Positions 13,579 through 22,341 of a stretch of DNA of 34,876 bases are shown piece by piece. Each line of letters opens with the position of its first letter. Position 1 is the stretch's first letter. The notes under the pieces are model-generated. The model searched no databases and was not told the origin of the DNA. It worked only from the letters and a program-made list of their open reading frames with translations. The position numbers and the translations under genes are program-made. The DNA is taken from NCBI GenBank assembly GCA_029287235.1, contig JARFRM010000209.1, positions 1 through 34,876 on the forward strand, written 5' to 3'. The stretch comes from Thermoanaerobaculales bacterium (GTDB taxonomy: Bacteria; Acidobacteriota; Thermoanaerobaculia; Thermoanaerobaculales; Sulfomarinibacteraceae).

Positions 13579-16299
13579 CTAGTGGATCTTGATCCCGAGG
13601 AGGGACGCAAGCTCGTACCGGTCAAAGGCGCGAAGCACGTCTTCGGTCGGCGTGACGACCTGTTCCATGAGCTCGAGCTTGGATCGGATGAGGTCGTCGA
13701 TTCGTTCTTCCACCGTGTCGCGGGTCACCAGCTTGAAGACCTGGACGAAGCGTTTCTGGCCGATGCGGTGAACACGATCGGTGGCTTGATTCTCCTTGGC
13801 CGGATTCCACCAACGGTCGTAGTGGATGACCACCGAGGCGCCGGTGAGGTCGATGCCGACCCCTCCTGCGAGGAGGCTCGCGAGCAGCACCCTTTCGTGC
13901 TGTTCTGAGTTGAAGCGGCGGACGATCCGACCGCGGTCTCGAGTCGAGCCGGTGAGCTCGAGGTGTGGAATCCGCCGCTTGCCCAAATGCGTCGACAGAT
14001 AGTTGATCATGGTGACGTACTGCGAGAAGACGACTGCGCTGCACCCTCCTTCGAGGGCCTCGTCGAGAATCTGGTCGAGGACGTCGATCTTCCCCGAGTG
14101 GGAGCTCGACGACAGGCTCTCCTCCACCAGCACCGGGTGGTCGCAGACCTGTTTGAGACGGGTCAGTAGGGCGAAGATGTGGATGTAGGGGACATCCGAG
14201 GCCGGGTCCTCGAGTTGATCCGCAATCTGCTGCGTCCCGAGCTCTCGAATGGTCTCATACAACGCCCGCTGTTTGTCGACCATCCGGCAGAAGCGGATGT
14301 CCTCGACCTTGTCGGGAAGATCCGAGAGGACCTGATCCTTGATCCGCCTAAGAGTGAGCACTGAGAGTCTTTTTCGCAGGCGGTGGAGTTGGTGGTGGGT
14401 CGGGCTGCGGTGTTTTGATCGAAAATCCCGTTCCGAGCCGAGATAGCCGGGGAGGATCAGATCGACCACCGACCAGAGTTCGGTGAGACGATTCTCGAGG
14501 GGGGTACCTGAGAGGGCGATCCGAAAGGCGGCGGGGATCTTTCGGGCCGCACGGGCCGCTTTGGTCCGTGAGTTCTTGATGCGCTGGGCCTCATCGAAGA
14601 CCGCCACCTCCCAGATTCGATTCTGGAGCTCTTCCGCCGACCGGAAGAGGATGTCGTAGGTCGTGAGCACGACCACACCATCGCCGATCCCGGCCAGTGA
14701 GCGACCGGGCCCGTGGTAGAGGTGAACATCCAATTCCGGGGCGTACCGGTTGAGCAGCGTGTGCCAGTGCTCGAGGACCCCCCTTGGGCAGACCACCAGG
14801 AGCCCCTCGGAACGCCGGACCGCGTGGACCAGGCAGAGCAGGCCCATGACCTGGTGGGTCTTGCCGAGCCCCATGTCGTCGGCGAGGAGCGCGCCGATCC
14901 CCGCCAGATAGCGGTTCCACAACCAGGCGACCCCCTCTCTCTGATAGGGGCGGAGGCGGGAACGGAGACCGGGTGGATCGGGGCACTCCGGCGATGATTT
15001 CCCTTGCAGCAGATCGGCGAGTGAGGCGAGGCCGTCGTCACCGCCGCTGACCGGAAGACCGGTCTCGGCGACGAGCCGGATCAGTGCGATGCGGGTGCCC
15101 AAGAGTCCCTTGGTTTGGGATCGCTTGGGCAGCCTGAAGCCGGCTTCCTCGAAGAGGTCGAGATCGGGTGCGCGAACGATGGCGTCACCGATGCGGGTGA
15201 ATCCATGACCGAAAAGCTCGTAGGCTTCCGGCCATTCGAGGGGGCTGCCGGCGGCCTTGAAGGCCGGACGGATTCGAATCCGGCCGTTGGGCGTCAGCTC
15301 GGCCTCGATGGATACCGGTTTTGGTGCGATCGGCTGCCGGAACTCGGCAAGCTGACCGAGGGGAAGGTACCAGGGATGCTGCAACAGTTGGGGATGATCG
15401 AGGTTGAGATAGCGGAGGGCGTCTTGCCCCTTGAGGACCTGGGTTCCGCGGCGGTGAAAGTGAACCAGCGGTGTCGCCGGATCGAGTACCCGACAGAGGT
15501 GGTTGGCGATCCGGGCCCAGCGGCCGAAGACGTGACCCTCGAGGCTCGACGCGCGCAGGACCTTGCCGGTGCCGAGGCGGTATCCCGGTTCGAGGGTGAT
15601 GCCGGACTCGTTCCACGACGCAATCAACACGGGATGGAGCCGAGCCTCGGAGAGTTCGAGACCGGTGAGCTCGCCGGAGAGCTTGATTCCGGGAAGGGAC
15701 CGGAGCAACGGCAGTGCGGACGGCAGCAGGGTGGCGTTGAAGACCACGACTCGTCGGCCGCCGGATGGGAGGATGATGTGAATCTCGACTTCGTGGCCCG
15801 AGATCCGGGCGGTGGCCGCGCCGCTCTTCTGCAACGAGAGTTGGAGCTCGAGGGCGGAGCGGAGATCGTGGCCGGTGAGATGGCTCAGGTCGAGGCGTTC
15901 GGCGGTGGCGCGTCCGGGGGCGATGAAGGGATGGCGGGAGTTGGCCCGCCACGTGGCGCCAGGCCCGAGACGCTGCATGGTCGGGCGAACGTCGAGCCAC
16001 TGAAGAAGAGTGGCGACGGCGTGTGGGCACGGAACATCGGAGTCCTCACAAGCGGTGCAGCGGCAGCCCGTGAACGGACCTCCGGTATCGGTGATGCGAA
16101 CGTTGCAGGCGGGTTGCGAGATCTCGGATTCGAGCCCGTCGCCGGTCCAGACGATGCGCGTGACCCTGCGTTCGGAGTAGAGGTGGTATCCGCGTTCGGC
16201 GTTGCCGCGGGGCAGATCTCCCAGGATTTCACCGCTCTTGATGTGGAAGAGACCAGCCGGCGGTGAGGATCGACCGGCATGGTGAGGGTCACGAGTCAT
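13579..16299 (-). CDS. SWIM zinc-finger SNF2-family ATPase
   Basis: 906 residues. A SWIM-type CxCxnCxH zinc site is near the N-terminus (Cys79, Cys81, Cys91, His93). A poorly conserved middle follows, then a complete SNF2/SF2 motor: Walker A DDMGLGKT at 474-481, DEAQ box at 569-572, SGTPLEN at 597-603, a long helicase C domain with GGVGIDLTGASVVIHYDRWWNP, and DRVHRIGQ near 841-848. SNF2 proteins are DNA translocases or remodelers; bacterial SWIM-bearing members are widespread and of mostly undefined function. All ATPase motifs are intact. No defence nuclease or methylase is adjacent, so there is no sign of a defence island. The ribosome binding site (AGAGG) is close to the ATG. Confidence 0.92.
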   Translation of the reverse strand: MTRDPHHAGRSSPPAGLFHIKSGEILGDLPRGNAERGYHLYSERRVTRIVWTGDGLESEISQPACNVRITDTGGPFTGCRCTACEDSDVPCPHAVATLLQWLDVRPTMQRLGPGATWRANSRHPFIAPGRATAERLDLSHLTGHDLRSALELQLSLQKSGAATARISGHEVEIHIILPSGGRRVVVFNATLLPSALPLLRSLPGIKLSGELTGLELSEARLHPVLIASWNESGITLEPGYRLGTGKVLRASSLEGHVFGRWARIANHLCRVLDPATPLVHFHRRGTQVLKGQDALRYLNLDHPQLLQHPWYLPLGQLAEFRQPIAPKPVSIEAELTPNGRIRIRPAFKAAGSPLEWPEAYELFGHGFTRIGDAIVRAPDLDLFEEAGFRLPKRSQTKGLLGTRIALIRLVAETGLPVSGGDDGLASLADLLQGKSSPECPDPPGLRSRLRPYQREGVAWLWNRYLAGIGALLADDMGLGKTHQVMGLLCLVHAVRRSEGLLVVCPRGVLEHWHTLLNRYAPELDVHLYHGPGRSLAGIGDGVVVLTTYDILFRSAEELQNRIWEVAVFDEAQRIKNSRTKAARAARKIPAAFRIALSGTPLENRLTELWSVVDLILPGYLGSERDFRSKHRSPTHHQLHRLRKRLSVLTLRRIKDQVLSDLPDKVEDIRFCRMVDKQRALYETIRELGTQQIADQLEDPASDVPYIHIFALLTRLKQVCDHPVLVEESLSSSSHSGKIDVLDQILDEALEGGCSAVVFSQYVTMINYLSTHLGKRRIPHLELTGSTRDRGRIVRRFNSEQHERVLLASLLAGGVGIDLTGASVVIHYDRWWNPAKENQATDRVHRIGQKRFVQVFKLVTRDTVEERIDDLIRSKLELMEQVVTPTEDVLRAFDRYELASLLGIKIH

Positions 16300-16360
16300 A
16301 GCCTCTCATCATACCAAGAACGGGCTCGAGACACGAATAATGAACCATGGATTGTGAACT

Positions 16361-16418
16361 ATGAATGACATTGCATCCACCGCACCGGTGCTCCGAGTGC
16401 TTTGCAATGCTCATTCAT
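16361..16418. repeat. ATGAATG-type inverted repeat, copy 1
   Basis: Left arm ATGAATGACATTGCA at 16361-16375 pairs with TGCAATGCTCATTCAT at 16403-16418 with one bulged base. The loop contains the 10-bp palindrome GCACCGGTGC. Further ATGATTC-like words lie around it. It sits in the 138-bp gap between the SNF2 and cotransporter genes, both on the minus strand. Confidence 0.7.
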
Positions 16419-16437
16419 GATTCATGATCTTGAGAGT

Positions 16438-18672
16438 TCACTCGATCGTGAGCCGGGCCTCGGCGCAGACGAAAAGAACATCTTTGAGCTCGGCGTGACG
16501 TTGGAGCAACTCGACGCCTTTGGAACTCAATCTCGGCATGGTGAAGCCGAGGATGACGAGATCGGCCGTTGCTGAGTGATCGGCAACGAGCTGAGAGAAA
16601 TCGACATTGGCGTCGGTGGGAAAGATGCGGACGTTTCGAGGGCTGACCGGTATCCGTCCGGTGGCGAGGGTCTCATCGATCTTGGCTTCCTCGCCCGCGG
16701 CCCGCTCCTCGGGGGCGGCGACCAGGATCTCGATCTCGGCCTCTTTCCAATCCGGGTGGCCGAGGAGGATGTAGGCGAGGAGGATCATCAGGCTCGCGTT
16801 CTTGTAGTCGTGCCATGTCAGCCAGATGTGGATCCGGTCGCGATTGGAGAAAAAGACATTGGAGTGCCGGAGGACCATGATGTCCATTTCGGTTGCGGCG
16901 GCGTCGACACAGCCGTCATAAACCTCTTGGAGCACCTCGGGTGGGTCCTGGTCCGAGAACTCGAAGAGGACCGCATTGTTCTCCATTCCGGAAATCCCGG
17001 GCACCTGGAGGCTTTGGGCGAGGGCCGAACGCATGGAGGGGCTGATGATGGTGTCCACATAGACCCCGTTCGCGCGATCACGGGCGAGTTGGATCAGCTT
17101 CTCCAGTGTCTTCTTCGATTCCTGATATGTCTCAGGGTTCAACAGACCCTGGATGTAGTGGAGGTAGGTCCCGACGGCGTGGCGGTGGCACAGCCAGGTC
17201 AGCAGTTGGAGGGGCGAGGCGCGGTCGAAGGTGCGCCCGTCGACCATGATGATGCTCGGTCGCCACTGGTCCGATGTGCCCTCATCGCCGGTCGTTTGGA
17301 GACCGATCTGCATCTGGCGGGTGGCCTGGACCATGACCGCGCGGAAGATGGCCCCGAGGTCATCGCGGTTGGAGGCCCGCGAAGCGCGGATGGCGTGGTA
17401 GAGGAGGGTCATCGCGATGATCGCCAGGAGAGCATAGACCGGGTCCATCTGGAACATGAGCAGGAGGCAGGTGACGGCGCCCAGGAGGCTGAGGTACCAG
17501 CGTGAGTGGAAGGTCGGCCGGTAGCTCGGTCGGGCCGCGAAGTGCTCCAGGAAGGAGATGGCGCAGAGGGACCCGTAGGTCACCATGAAGAACATGGAGA
17601 TGATCCGGGCGACAAAGTCGACGTTGCCCGCGGCGACAAATGTGATGGCGATGACGGCGGTGACGGCGGTGGCGTTGCGCGGTTCGTTGGCGCTGCCCGA
17701 GCCGCGGCTCAGGAAGTCGGATATGGGCTGCCACCGGACCACCCGGTCGTTGGCGATCGCCTGCAGGGTCCGCGGGGCCACCAGCACCGACCCCAGTGCC
17801 GACGAGACCGTGGCGCACGCGAGGCCGATGGGGATGATCGGGCCCCAGAGGGCGATTTGACCCATGATGAGCTGATCTGAGCCCATGGCCTCGGGTGGGG
17901 CCGAGGCGGCGAGCTTGACGACTACGAAGAAGTAGACCGCCATGCCGGAGAAGGTGGCCGTGAGCGTTCCGAGGGGGATTGAACGTCGAGGATTGGCGAG
18001 ATCTCCGGACAGTCCGACGCCGGCGGTCATGCCGGTGAATGCGGGGAAGACGATGGCGAAGACAAGAAAGAATCCGTCGGCGTCGGCAATCTTGGAGAGG
18101 AGGGGGATGTCCTGCGGCGCGCCGTCCAGCGGTCGGCCGAGGAAAAACAGGAGAAGAGAGACAGCGAGGACGGCGGCGATGAAATAGAGCCCGATGACGC
18201 CGGCGCCGGCGCCCCGCACCATGATCAGGGAGAGGAGCAGCACGACGAACGGCAGCGAGACCATCCGCGGGTCGAAGGCGAGGCCGGTCAAGCCTTCGAT
18301 CCACGGCGCCAGCGGCTGAAAGGCTTCGGCGAAGGCGATGGAGTAGAAGGCGACCGAGATCGCCTGGGAGAGATAGAGCGCGATCCCGATGGTGGCGCCG
18401 ATGGTGGTGCCGAAGGAGCGCGAGATGATGAAGTACTCACCGCCGCCCTCGACGCGCCGATTGGTGGCGATCTCGGAGATGGCCAACGCGGTCGGAATGG
18501 TGACGGCGTGGCCGATGAGGATGATGAGAAAGGCGCCGAGGAGGCCGACGTTGGCCACCGCATAGCCGAAGCGCAGAAAGAGCACCGCGCCGAGAATGGT
18601 GCTGATCGAGGCGAGGAAGACCGGCGCAGTGCCGAAGCCGTGTCCCGAGTTTCGAGTTGCTGAGACGGCCAT
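16438..18672 (-). CDS. SLC12-like cation-chloride cotransporter / APC-superfamily permease
   Basis: 744 residues from the ATG at 18672 (MAVSATRNSGHGFG); the longer frame upstream reads repeat DNA. The N-terminus FGTAPVFLASISTILGAVLFLRFGYAV matches the first membrane helix of cation-chloride cotransporters. About 12 hydrophobic segments follow, to roughly residue 425, including the GGGEYFIISRSFG loop and VFPAFTGMTAGVGLSGDL. The last ~300 residues are soluble, with IHIWLTWHDYKNASLMILLAYIL and DLVILGFTMP, similar to the SLC12 C-terminal domain. Such proteins move Na+, K+ and Cl- electroneutrally; the ions transported here cannot be told from sequence, and an amino acid permease is the main alternative. 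It is flanked by repeats on both sides and appears to be monocistronic. Confidence 0.85.
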   Translation of the reverse strand: MAVSATRNSGHGFGTAPVFLASISTILGAVLFLRFGYAVANVGLLGAFLIILIGHAVTIPTALAISEIATNRRVEGGGEYFIISRSFGTTIGATIGIALYLSQAISVAFYSIAFAEAFQPLAPWIEGLTGLAFDPRMVSLPFVVLLLSLIMVRGAGAGVIGLYFIAAVLAVSLLLFFLGRPLDGAPQDIPLLSKIADADGFFLVFAIVFPAFTGMTAGVGLSGDLANPRRSIPLGTLTATFSGMAVYFFVVVKLAASAPPEAMGSDQLIMGQIALWGPIIPIGLACATVSSALGSVLVAPRTLQAIANDRVVRWQPISDFLSRGSGSANEPRNATAVTAVIAITFVAAGNVDFVARIISMFFMVTYGSLCAISFLEHFAARPSYRPTFHSRWYLSLLGAVTCLLLMFQMDPVYALLAIIAMTLLYHAIRASRASNRDDLGAIFRAVMVQATRQMQIGLQTTGDEGTSDQWRPSIIMVDGRTFDRASPLQLLTWLCHRHAVGTYLHYIQGLLNPETYQESKKTLEKLIQLARDRANGVYVDTIISPSMRSALAQSLQVPGISGMENNAVLFEFSDQDPPEVLQEVYDGCVDAAATEMDIMVLRHSNVFFSNRDRIHIWLTWHDYKNASLMILLAYILLGHPDWKEAEIEILVAAPEERAAGEEAKIDETLATGRIPVSPRNVRIFPTDANVDFSQLVADHSATADLVILGFTMPRLSSKGVELLQRHAELKDVLFVCAEARLTIE

Positions 18673-18776
18673 GGCTTCTATCCTACGCCTCCCGCATTGG
18701 TTCCGTGGCCGCGGCCGTGACCGTAGCCGCCACCAGGACACGCGGACACCGCGCCTCCACCGGGGCGTGCCGGGCT

Positions 18777-18830
18777 TGACATTGTGCCGGCACCGGCCCC
18801 TCGGCAGCCGCAGCGCCCCGCACAATGTCA
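18777..18830. repeat. Stem-loop related to the REP-like element (copy C)
   Basis: TGACATTGTGC at 18777-18787 and GCACAATGTCA at 18820-18830 form a perfect 11-bp inverted repeat around a 32-nt GC-rich loop. Outside it, TGCCGGGC and its near-complement extend the pairing imperfectly. The arm and the downstream GCCGGGCAACCC resemble the REP-like element at 19021, more weakly than that element resembles its copy at 34021. Confidence 0.6.
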
Positions 18831-19020
18831 TGCCGGGCAACCCTCGCGGCGGGACGATCCGGTCAGGCTGTTCCGGCTGGAATATATCTCGTCATACCAA
18901 TCCCTTTCTCTCAGGTCAGTCAGTTCTCGCTCCGGCGATGGTTTGGTCGCAGGCTGAGCGCCGGCGGCCTCATTCGTAGCCGGGAGAGATGATCCGGGAG
19001 GGTGTTGCCCGAGGGAGCCC

Positions 19021-19128
19021 GGTCCGGCATTTTGTGATACGTGACGCGAACCGGAGCGGGAGGCCGACAAAATGCCGGACCCGGCACCCCGCCGCACGCC
19101 CTCATTCCGGAACTACGTGCCAGGCACC
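19021..19128. repeat. REP-like element copy A with GTGCCAGGCACC palindrome
   Basis: A perfect 15-bp inverted repeat, GGTCCGGCATTTTGT (19021-19035) and its complement (19067-19081), surrounds a 31-nt loop. The whole 19021-19108 unit recurs at 34021-34107 at high identity. GTGCCAGGCACC follows at 19117-19128. This combination resembles REP sequences mobilised by TnpA_REP (RAYT) transposases; no such gene is in the window. Confidence 0.8.
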
Positions 19129-19235
19129 GATTCGGGCACCGATTCCACGTAAGCGGAAACGCGAGTCGGATGCTTGGGAAATACCCATATCGATCGAGCG
19201 GTTATCAAGTCCACACAACCTCTGGAGGACCCGCA

Positions 19236-19490
19236 ATGGCCATCGATCTCGATTCCCTCGACCCCGAAGTTCGTGAAGCTTTTGAACGTCTGCGCAGCGT
19301 CAACATGTCCATGGGGGCGTATCTGAAGATTGTCGAAGGAGCTCTCCTCGCCGCCTGGAGCGCCGGAGAGGGGCCGCGTGAGGCGCTTCTGGCCAAGAAT
19401 GACAGCGAGCTCAGCGAAGAGGAACGTCAAACGCGAAACGCTTGGGAGCTGGTTCGCGAGATCGTGTTGAGGGTGCCCGACGAGCGTTGA
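19236..19490 (+). CDS. Small hypothetical protein (84 residues)
   Basis: Not recognised. The ATG at 19236 has a clear GGAGG about 7 nt upstream and is preferred to an in-frame ATG at 19041, which lies inside the REP-like element. The product is 84 residues, highly charged and predicted mainly helical (DPEVREAFERLRSVNMSMGAYLKIVEGALLAAW, then a Glu/Arg-rich C-terminus). No cysteines, no membrane segment and no catalytic motif are evident. It converges with mtaB with 16 nt between the stops. A small regulatory or scaffold protein is possible, but that is a guess. Confidence 0.6.
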   Translation: MAIDLDSLDPEVREAFERLRSVNMSMGAYLKIVEGALLAAWSAGEGPREALLAKNDSELSEEERQTRNAWELVREIVLRVPDER

Positions 19491-19506
19491 GGGTTCGAAG
19501 TCGGGG

Positions 19507-20850
19507 TTAGCCCGAAGTAATCATGAGGTTTCTTCCCGAGCTCGCTTCAATCCCCGATCGCGAGATTCCCGGGATCGACCCCAGCACCGCACCCGGAACG
19601 CAGGCGTCGAGGTCGGTGGCTGCCGTGCGGTTGGTCAGATCGACCTCGTTGTCGGTCTCGGTAAGAACGCGAATGTAGTTGTCGGTGAGTCCGCTCCAGC
19701 GGAGCGAATGCCCGTGATTCTCCGCATCTTCCCAAAGGACCTGCAGACGACGGCCCACGAACTGCGCGTGAAAGTCGGACATCAGGCGCTGACCGAGCTC
19801 GTGGAGACGTCGACTCCGTTCCTGTGCGATGGGGCCGGGAATTTGTTCCGGCATCGTGGCGGCGCGGGTGCCGTCGCGGCGCGAGTAGCGAAAGACGTGC
19901 AGTCTCGAAAAGGCCAGGGCCTCGACAGCGGCGGCGGTTTCTTCGAATTCTTCGTCGGTCTCACCCGGGAAACCCACCATGATGTCGGTGGAGATCGAGA
20001 CATCGCTGATCGCGCCGCGGGCGGCATCGAGCAGATCGGCGTAATCCCGCACGGTGGTCTTGCGCGCCATGCGCGCGAGCGTGGCGTCGCAACCGCTCTG
20101 TATCGGCAGGTGAAGGTGGGGGAGCAGACGCCGGTCCCTGAAAATTCTGAAGAACCGCGGGTCGAGGTCCCAGGGCTCGAGGGAGGACAGACGGAGTCGT
20201 TGAATCTCGGTTTCGGCGAGAATCCGCTGAACCAGATCCTCGAGACCGCGCGATTGCCCGAGATCGTGCCCATAGGAGCCGAGGTGAACCCCGCTCAGGA
20301 CGACCTCACGATATCCCAGGGCGACAAGATTCCGGACCTCGGAGATGATGGCCCCGGTATCCATGCTTCGGCCGCGGCCGCGAGCGATGGTCACGACACA
20401 GAAGCTGCACCTGTTGTCGCATCCGTCCTGAATCTTGAGAAAGGACCTGGTTCGTCGGCCGGTGCGGTCGTCGGCTGGTGCCTCCGGCGAGTCGTCCGGG
20501 TCGTGCAGCCGCAGCAGACCCTTCCGGGCGAGGACTTCGGGCAGAGTGTCTTTGGCGTCGTTGCCAACCACGAGGTCGACCCCGAGAGCCTCGAGACTTT
20601 CCGGTTCGAGCTCGGCCAGACAGCCGGTGACCACCACCCTGGTCGCGGGGTTGTTGCGTCGAAGCTGGCGGATGAACTGCCGTGACTTGCGGGAAGCGAT
20701 AGCGGTGACCGTGCAGGTGTTGAAGATGCACAGCTCGGCGAACTCTCCCTGGCTGACGATGCGGTGGCCGTCGGCGGCGAGTCGACGGGCCATGGCCTCG
20801 ATCTCGCCGATGTTGAGGCGACAGCCGATGGAATCAAGTCTGATCCGCAT
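19507..20850 (-). CDS. mtaB: tRNA t6A37 methylthiotransferase MtaB
   Basis: Radical-SAM enzyme that methylthiolates N6-threonylcarbamoyladenosine at position 37 of ANN-decoding tRNAs. 447 residues: an N-terminal MTTase domain with cluster cysteines Cys10, Cys46 (NTCTVT) and Cys77, a radical-SAM triad Cys144/Cys148/Cys151 (CDNRCSFC) and a C-terminal TRAM-like region from about residue 370. The GCRLN and NTCTVTAIASRKSRQ signatures favour MtaB over MiaB and RimO. The start MRIRLDSIGC has only a weak ribosome binding site. It converges with the small ORF at 19490 and lies upstream of an AT-rich inverted repeat. Confidence 0.92.
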   Translation of the reverse strand: MRIRLDSIGCRLNIGEIEAMARRLAADGHRIVSQGEFAELCIFNTCTVTAIASRKSRQFIRQLRRNNPATRVVVTGCLAELEPESLEALGVDLVVGNDAKDTLPEVLARKGLLRLHDPDDSPEAPADDRTGRRTRSFLKIQDGCDNRCSFCVVTIARGRGRSMDTGAIISEVRNLVALGYREVVLSGVHLGSYGHDLGQSRGLEDLVQRILAETEIQRLRLSSLEPWDLDPRFFRIFRDRRLLPHLHLPIQSGCDATLARMARKTTVRDYADLLDAARGAISDVSISTDIMVGFPGETDEEFEETAAAVEALAFSRLHVFRYSRRDGTRAATMPEQIPGPIAQERSRRLHELGQRLMSDFHAQFVGRRLQVLWEDAENHGHSLRWSGLTDNYIRVLTETDNEVDLTNRTAATDLDACVPGAVLGSIPGISRSGIEASSGRNLMITSG

Positions 20851-20863
20851 GGCGAATCAGCCA

Positions 20864-20979
20864 AATGATGAATGATGAATTATGAATGATGAATTTCGCC
20901 GCACCGGACTCGCCCTAAAGACGCTGGGCATGTGCGACGTCATTCATCATTCATAATTTATCATTCATCATTCATAATT
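20864..20979. repeat. ATGAATG-type inverted repeat, copy 2
   Basis: Arms of about 31 nt made of ATGAATG/ATTCATC words, at 20864-20894 and 20942-20972, pair with one mismatch around a 47-nt GC-richer loop. It fills the gap between mtaB and the binding-protein gene on the minus strand. An AT-rich cruciform or a terminator hairpin would explain it; there is no clean T-tract. Confidence 0.8.
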
Positions 20980-20986
20980 GGCGGCG

Positions 20987-22168
20987 CTAGCCGCCCTGTC
21001 CCTGGAGCAGCTTCTTGATCTTCTCGCGGATCTTCTGCTTTTCGATTTCGAGGTAACTGGTGTAGTTGAGGACCACACCGTCCTTGACGATGAACATCAC
21101 CGGATTGTGGCGAACATCGCCGTAATCGTCGAACTGGATGGGGCCGGTGACGCCGGGGAACTCTTTGACCTCGAACTGGAGGGCTCGGCGAATCTCGTTG
21201 GCTTCCCACGCACGGACGATCGAAGGGAGTTGCAGCGAGACCCGCATGGCGTCATAGGCATGGGCCGCGTAGATGTCCGGGTCGTGTCCGAATCTGGCCC
21301 GGAATGACTCGACGAAAATGCGGCTCACTTCCAGATCGGATTGGAGCTCGAACGCCGGCTGGGGGAAGTAGACGCCGTCGACGAGTTCGGGTTCCTGTTC
21401 GAGAACCTCTCCGGAATAGAAGGCGGAGGTCGCGCAGATGGTGCCGGTGTAGCCCTTGGCCCTGAGGTGTCGGAGGACCTCGAGGGTCTTGTTGGCGTAG
21501 GCGATGATGTAGACCGACTCCGGCTGGTGAGCCGCGATCAGATCGGCGCAGTCTTCGTGCCAGTTGGCATCGCCGACCAGGACGCGCCCGACCACGGTGC
21601 CGCCCAGGGCGCCCTCATAGACCTGACGGAAGAACGGCTCGATGCCGCGGGCCTGTTCGGAGTCCTGGGAGAAGATGAGAACGCTGGTCTTGTTCTGGTC
21701 TTCGAAGAGAAACCGACCTGCGCGCTGGCCCTCGAGCTCGTCGGACGCGAAGAGCCTGAAAAATCGTTTCGAGTCCTTGGTGAGAGATGGCGCCGACGCC
21801 GACGGGCTCAGAGCGATGACGTCGCTGTCCTCGAGCTCCTGGAGAAAAGCCCTGGCGGTGCCGCTGGTGGTGCCGGTGATGATGAGATCTGCGCCTTGAC
21901 CGGCGAGTCGTTGAATCTCTTCTCTGCCCTTTTCAGGGTCGGTTGCCGAATCGCCCCACACAACAGTGAGATTGGCGGGCAGAGACCCATCGGCCTCGGC
22001 TTCGGCGAGGGCCAGATCGATGGCCTCTTTCATTGATTCGCCGTAGCTGCCGGCGTCGCCGCTCATGGGGAGGAGGACACCAATCACCGGTTTGCTTCCA
22101 CAGCCGGAAAGCGAGGCAATCACGAAAAGGAAAACGGCAAGCCGGGAAATGAAATGACGGGCGTGCAC
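20987..22168 (-). CDS. Branched-chain-amino-acid-type ABC substrate-binding lipoprotein
   Basis: A GTG start at 22168 with GGAGG 8 nt upstream gives 393 residues; an ATG at 22207 lacks such a site. The N-terminus is a lipoprotein signal with lipobox LSGC (Cys23), so it is anchored at the cytoplasmic or outer membrane facing the periplasm. The mature part is a periplasmic-binding fold of the LivJ/LivK (leucine/isoleucine/valine-binding) type, seen in IGVLLPMSGDAGSYGESMKEAIDLAL, ALSPSASAPSL and FGHDPDIYAAHAYDAMRVSLQL. No permease or ATPase gene is adjacent, so it is an orphan whose ligand is unknown. It is divergent from PEPCK. Confidence 0.88.
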   Translation of the reverse strand: MHARHFISRLAVFLFVIASLSGCGSKPVIGVLLPMSGDAGSYGESMKEAIDLALAEAEADGSLPANLTVVWGDSATDPEKGREEIQRLAGQGADLIITGTTSGTARAFLQELEDSDVIALSPSASAPSLTKDSKRFFRLFASDELEGQRAGRFLFEDQNKTSVLIFSQDSEQARGIEPFFRQVYEGALGGTVVGRVLVGDANWHEDCADLIAAHQPESVYIIAYANKTLEVLRHLRAKGYTGTICATSAFYSGEVLEQEPELVDGVYFPQPAFELQSDLEVSRIFVESFRARFGHDPDIYAAHAYDAMRVSLQLPSIVRAWEANEIRRALQFEVKEFPGVTGPIQFDDYGDVRHNPVMFIVKDGVVLNYTSYLEIEKQKIREKIKKLLQGQGG

Positions 22169-22341
22169 TTTGGCACCTCCAGGTCGTGCATTTGAACGCG
22201 GCTGCAATCATACAGAAGAATACCCCCATCCGAGGGATTTTTCCCGCTCGTGCCGGGATGTCGAGTCCAGGTTATACTCAGGGCATCATGATCATGGGGG
22301 TCCGAACCCGGAAACAATTCGGTGTGAATGGAGGCTGATTG
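22169..22341. promoter_or_regulatory. Divergent promoter region between the binding protein and PEPCK
   Basis: For PEPCK, TATACT at 22273-22278 is a good -10 match, 64 nt before the ATG, but I see no good -35. On the minus strand, TATGAT at 22212-22207 could be the -10 for the binding protein, again with a weak -35. ATGATCAT near 22288 is a small palindrome that could bind a regulator. All are suggestions from motif reading. Confidence 0.3.

Larger units (their letters stand above)
18673..19235. other. 563-bp gene-free region with REP-like elements
   Basis: No gene is supported here. It holds a stem-loop at 18777-18830, an 88-bp REP-like element at 19021-19108 and a GTGCCAGGCACC palindrome at 19117-19128. 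Open frames across it merely translate these repeats. The right edge has a GGAGG site for the 84-residue ORF. I see no convincing promoter for either flanking gene. Confidence 0.7.

Noticed and set aside
13347-13625. 92-residue ORF across the large palindrome
   Set aside because: It translates the palindrome and the end of the SNF2 gene; no ribosome binding site or family resemblance.
13579-16299. SNF2 gene as part of a phage-defence island
   Set aside because: No adjacent nuclease, methylase or other defence gene is present; neighbours are housekeeping or transport genes.
19041-19235. N-terminal extension of the 84-residue ORF from an ATG at 19041
   Set aside because: The extension translates REP-like DNA; a GGAGG site supports the ATG at 19236.
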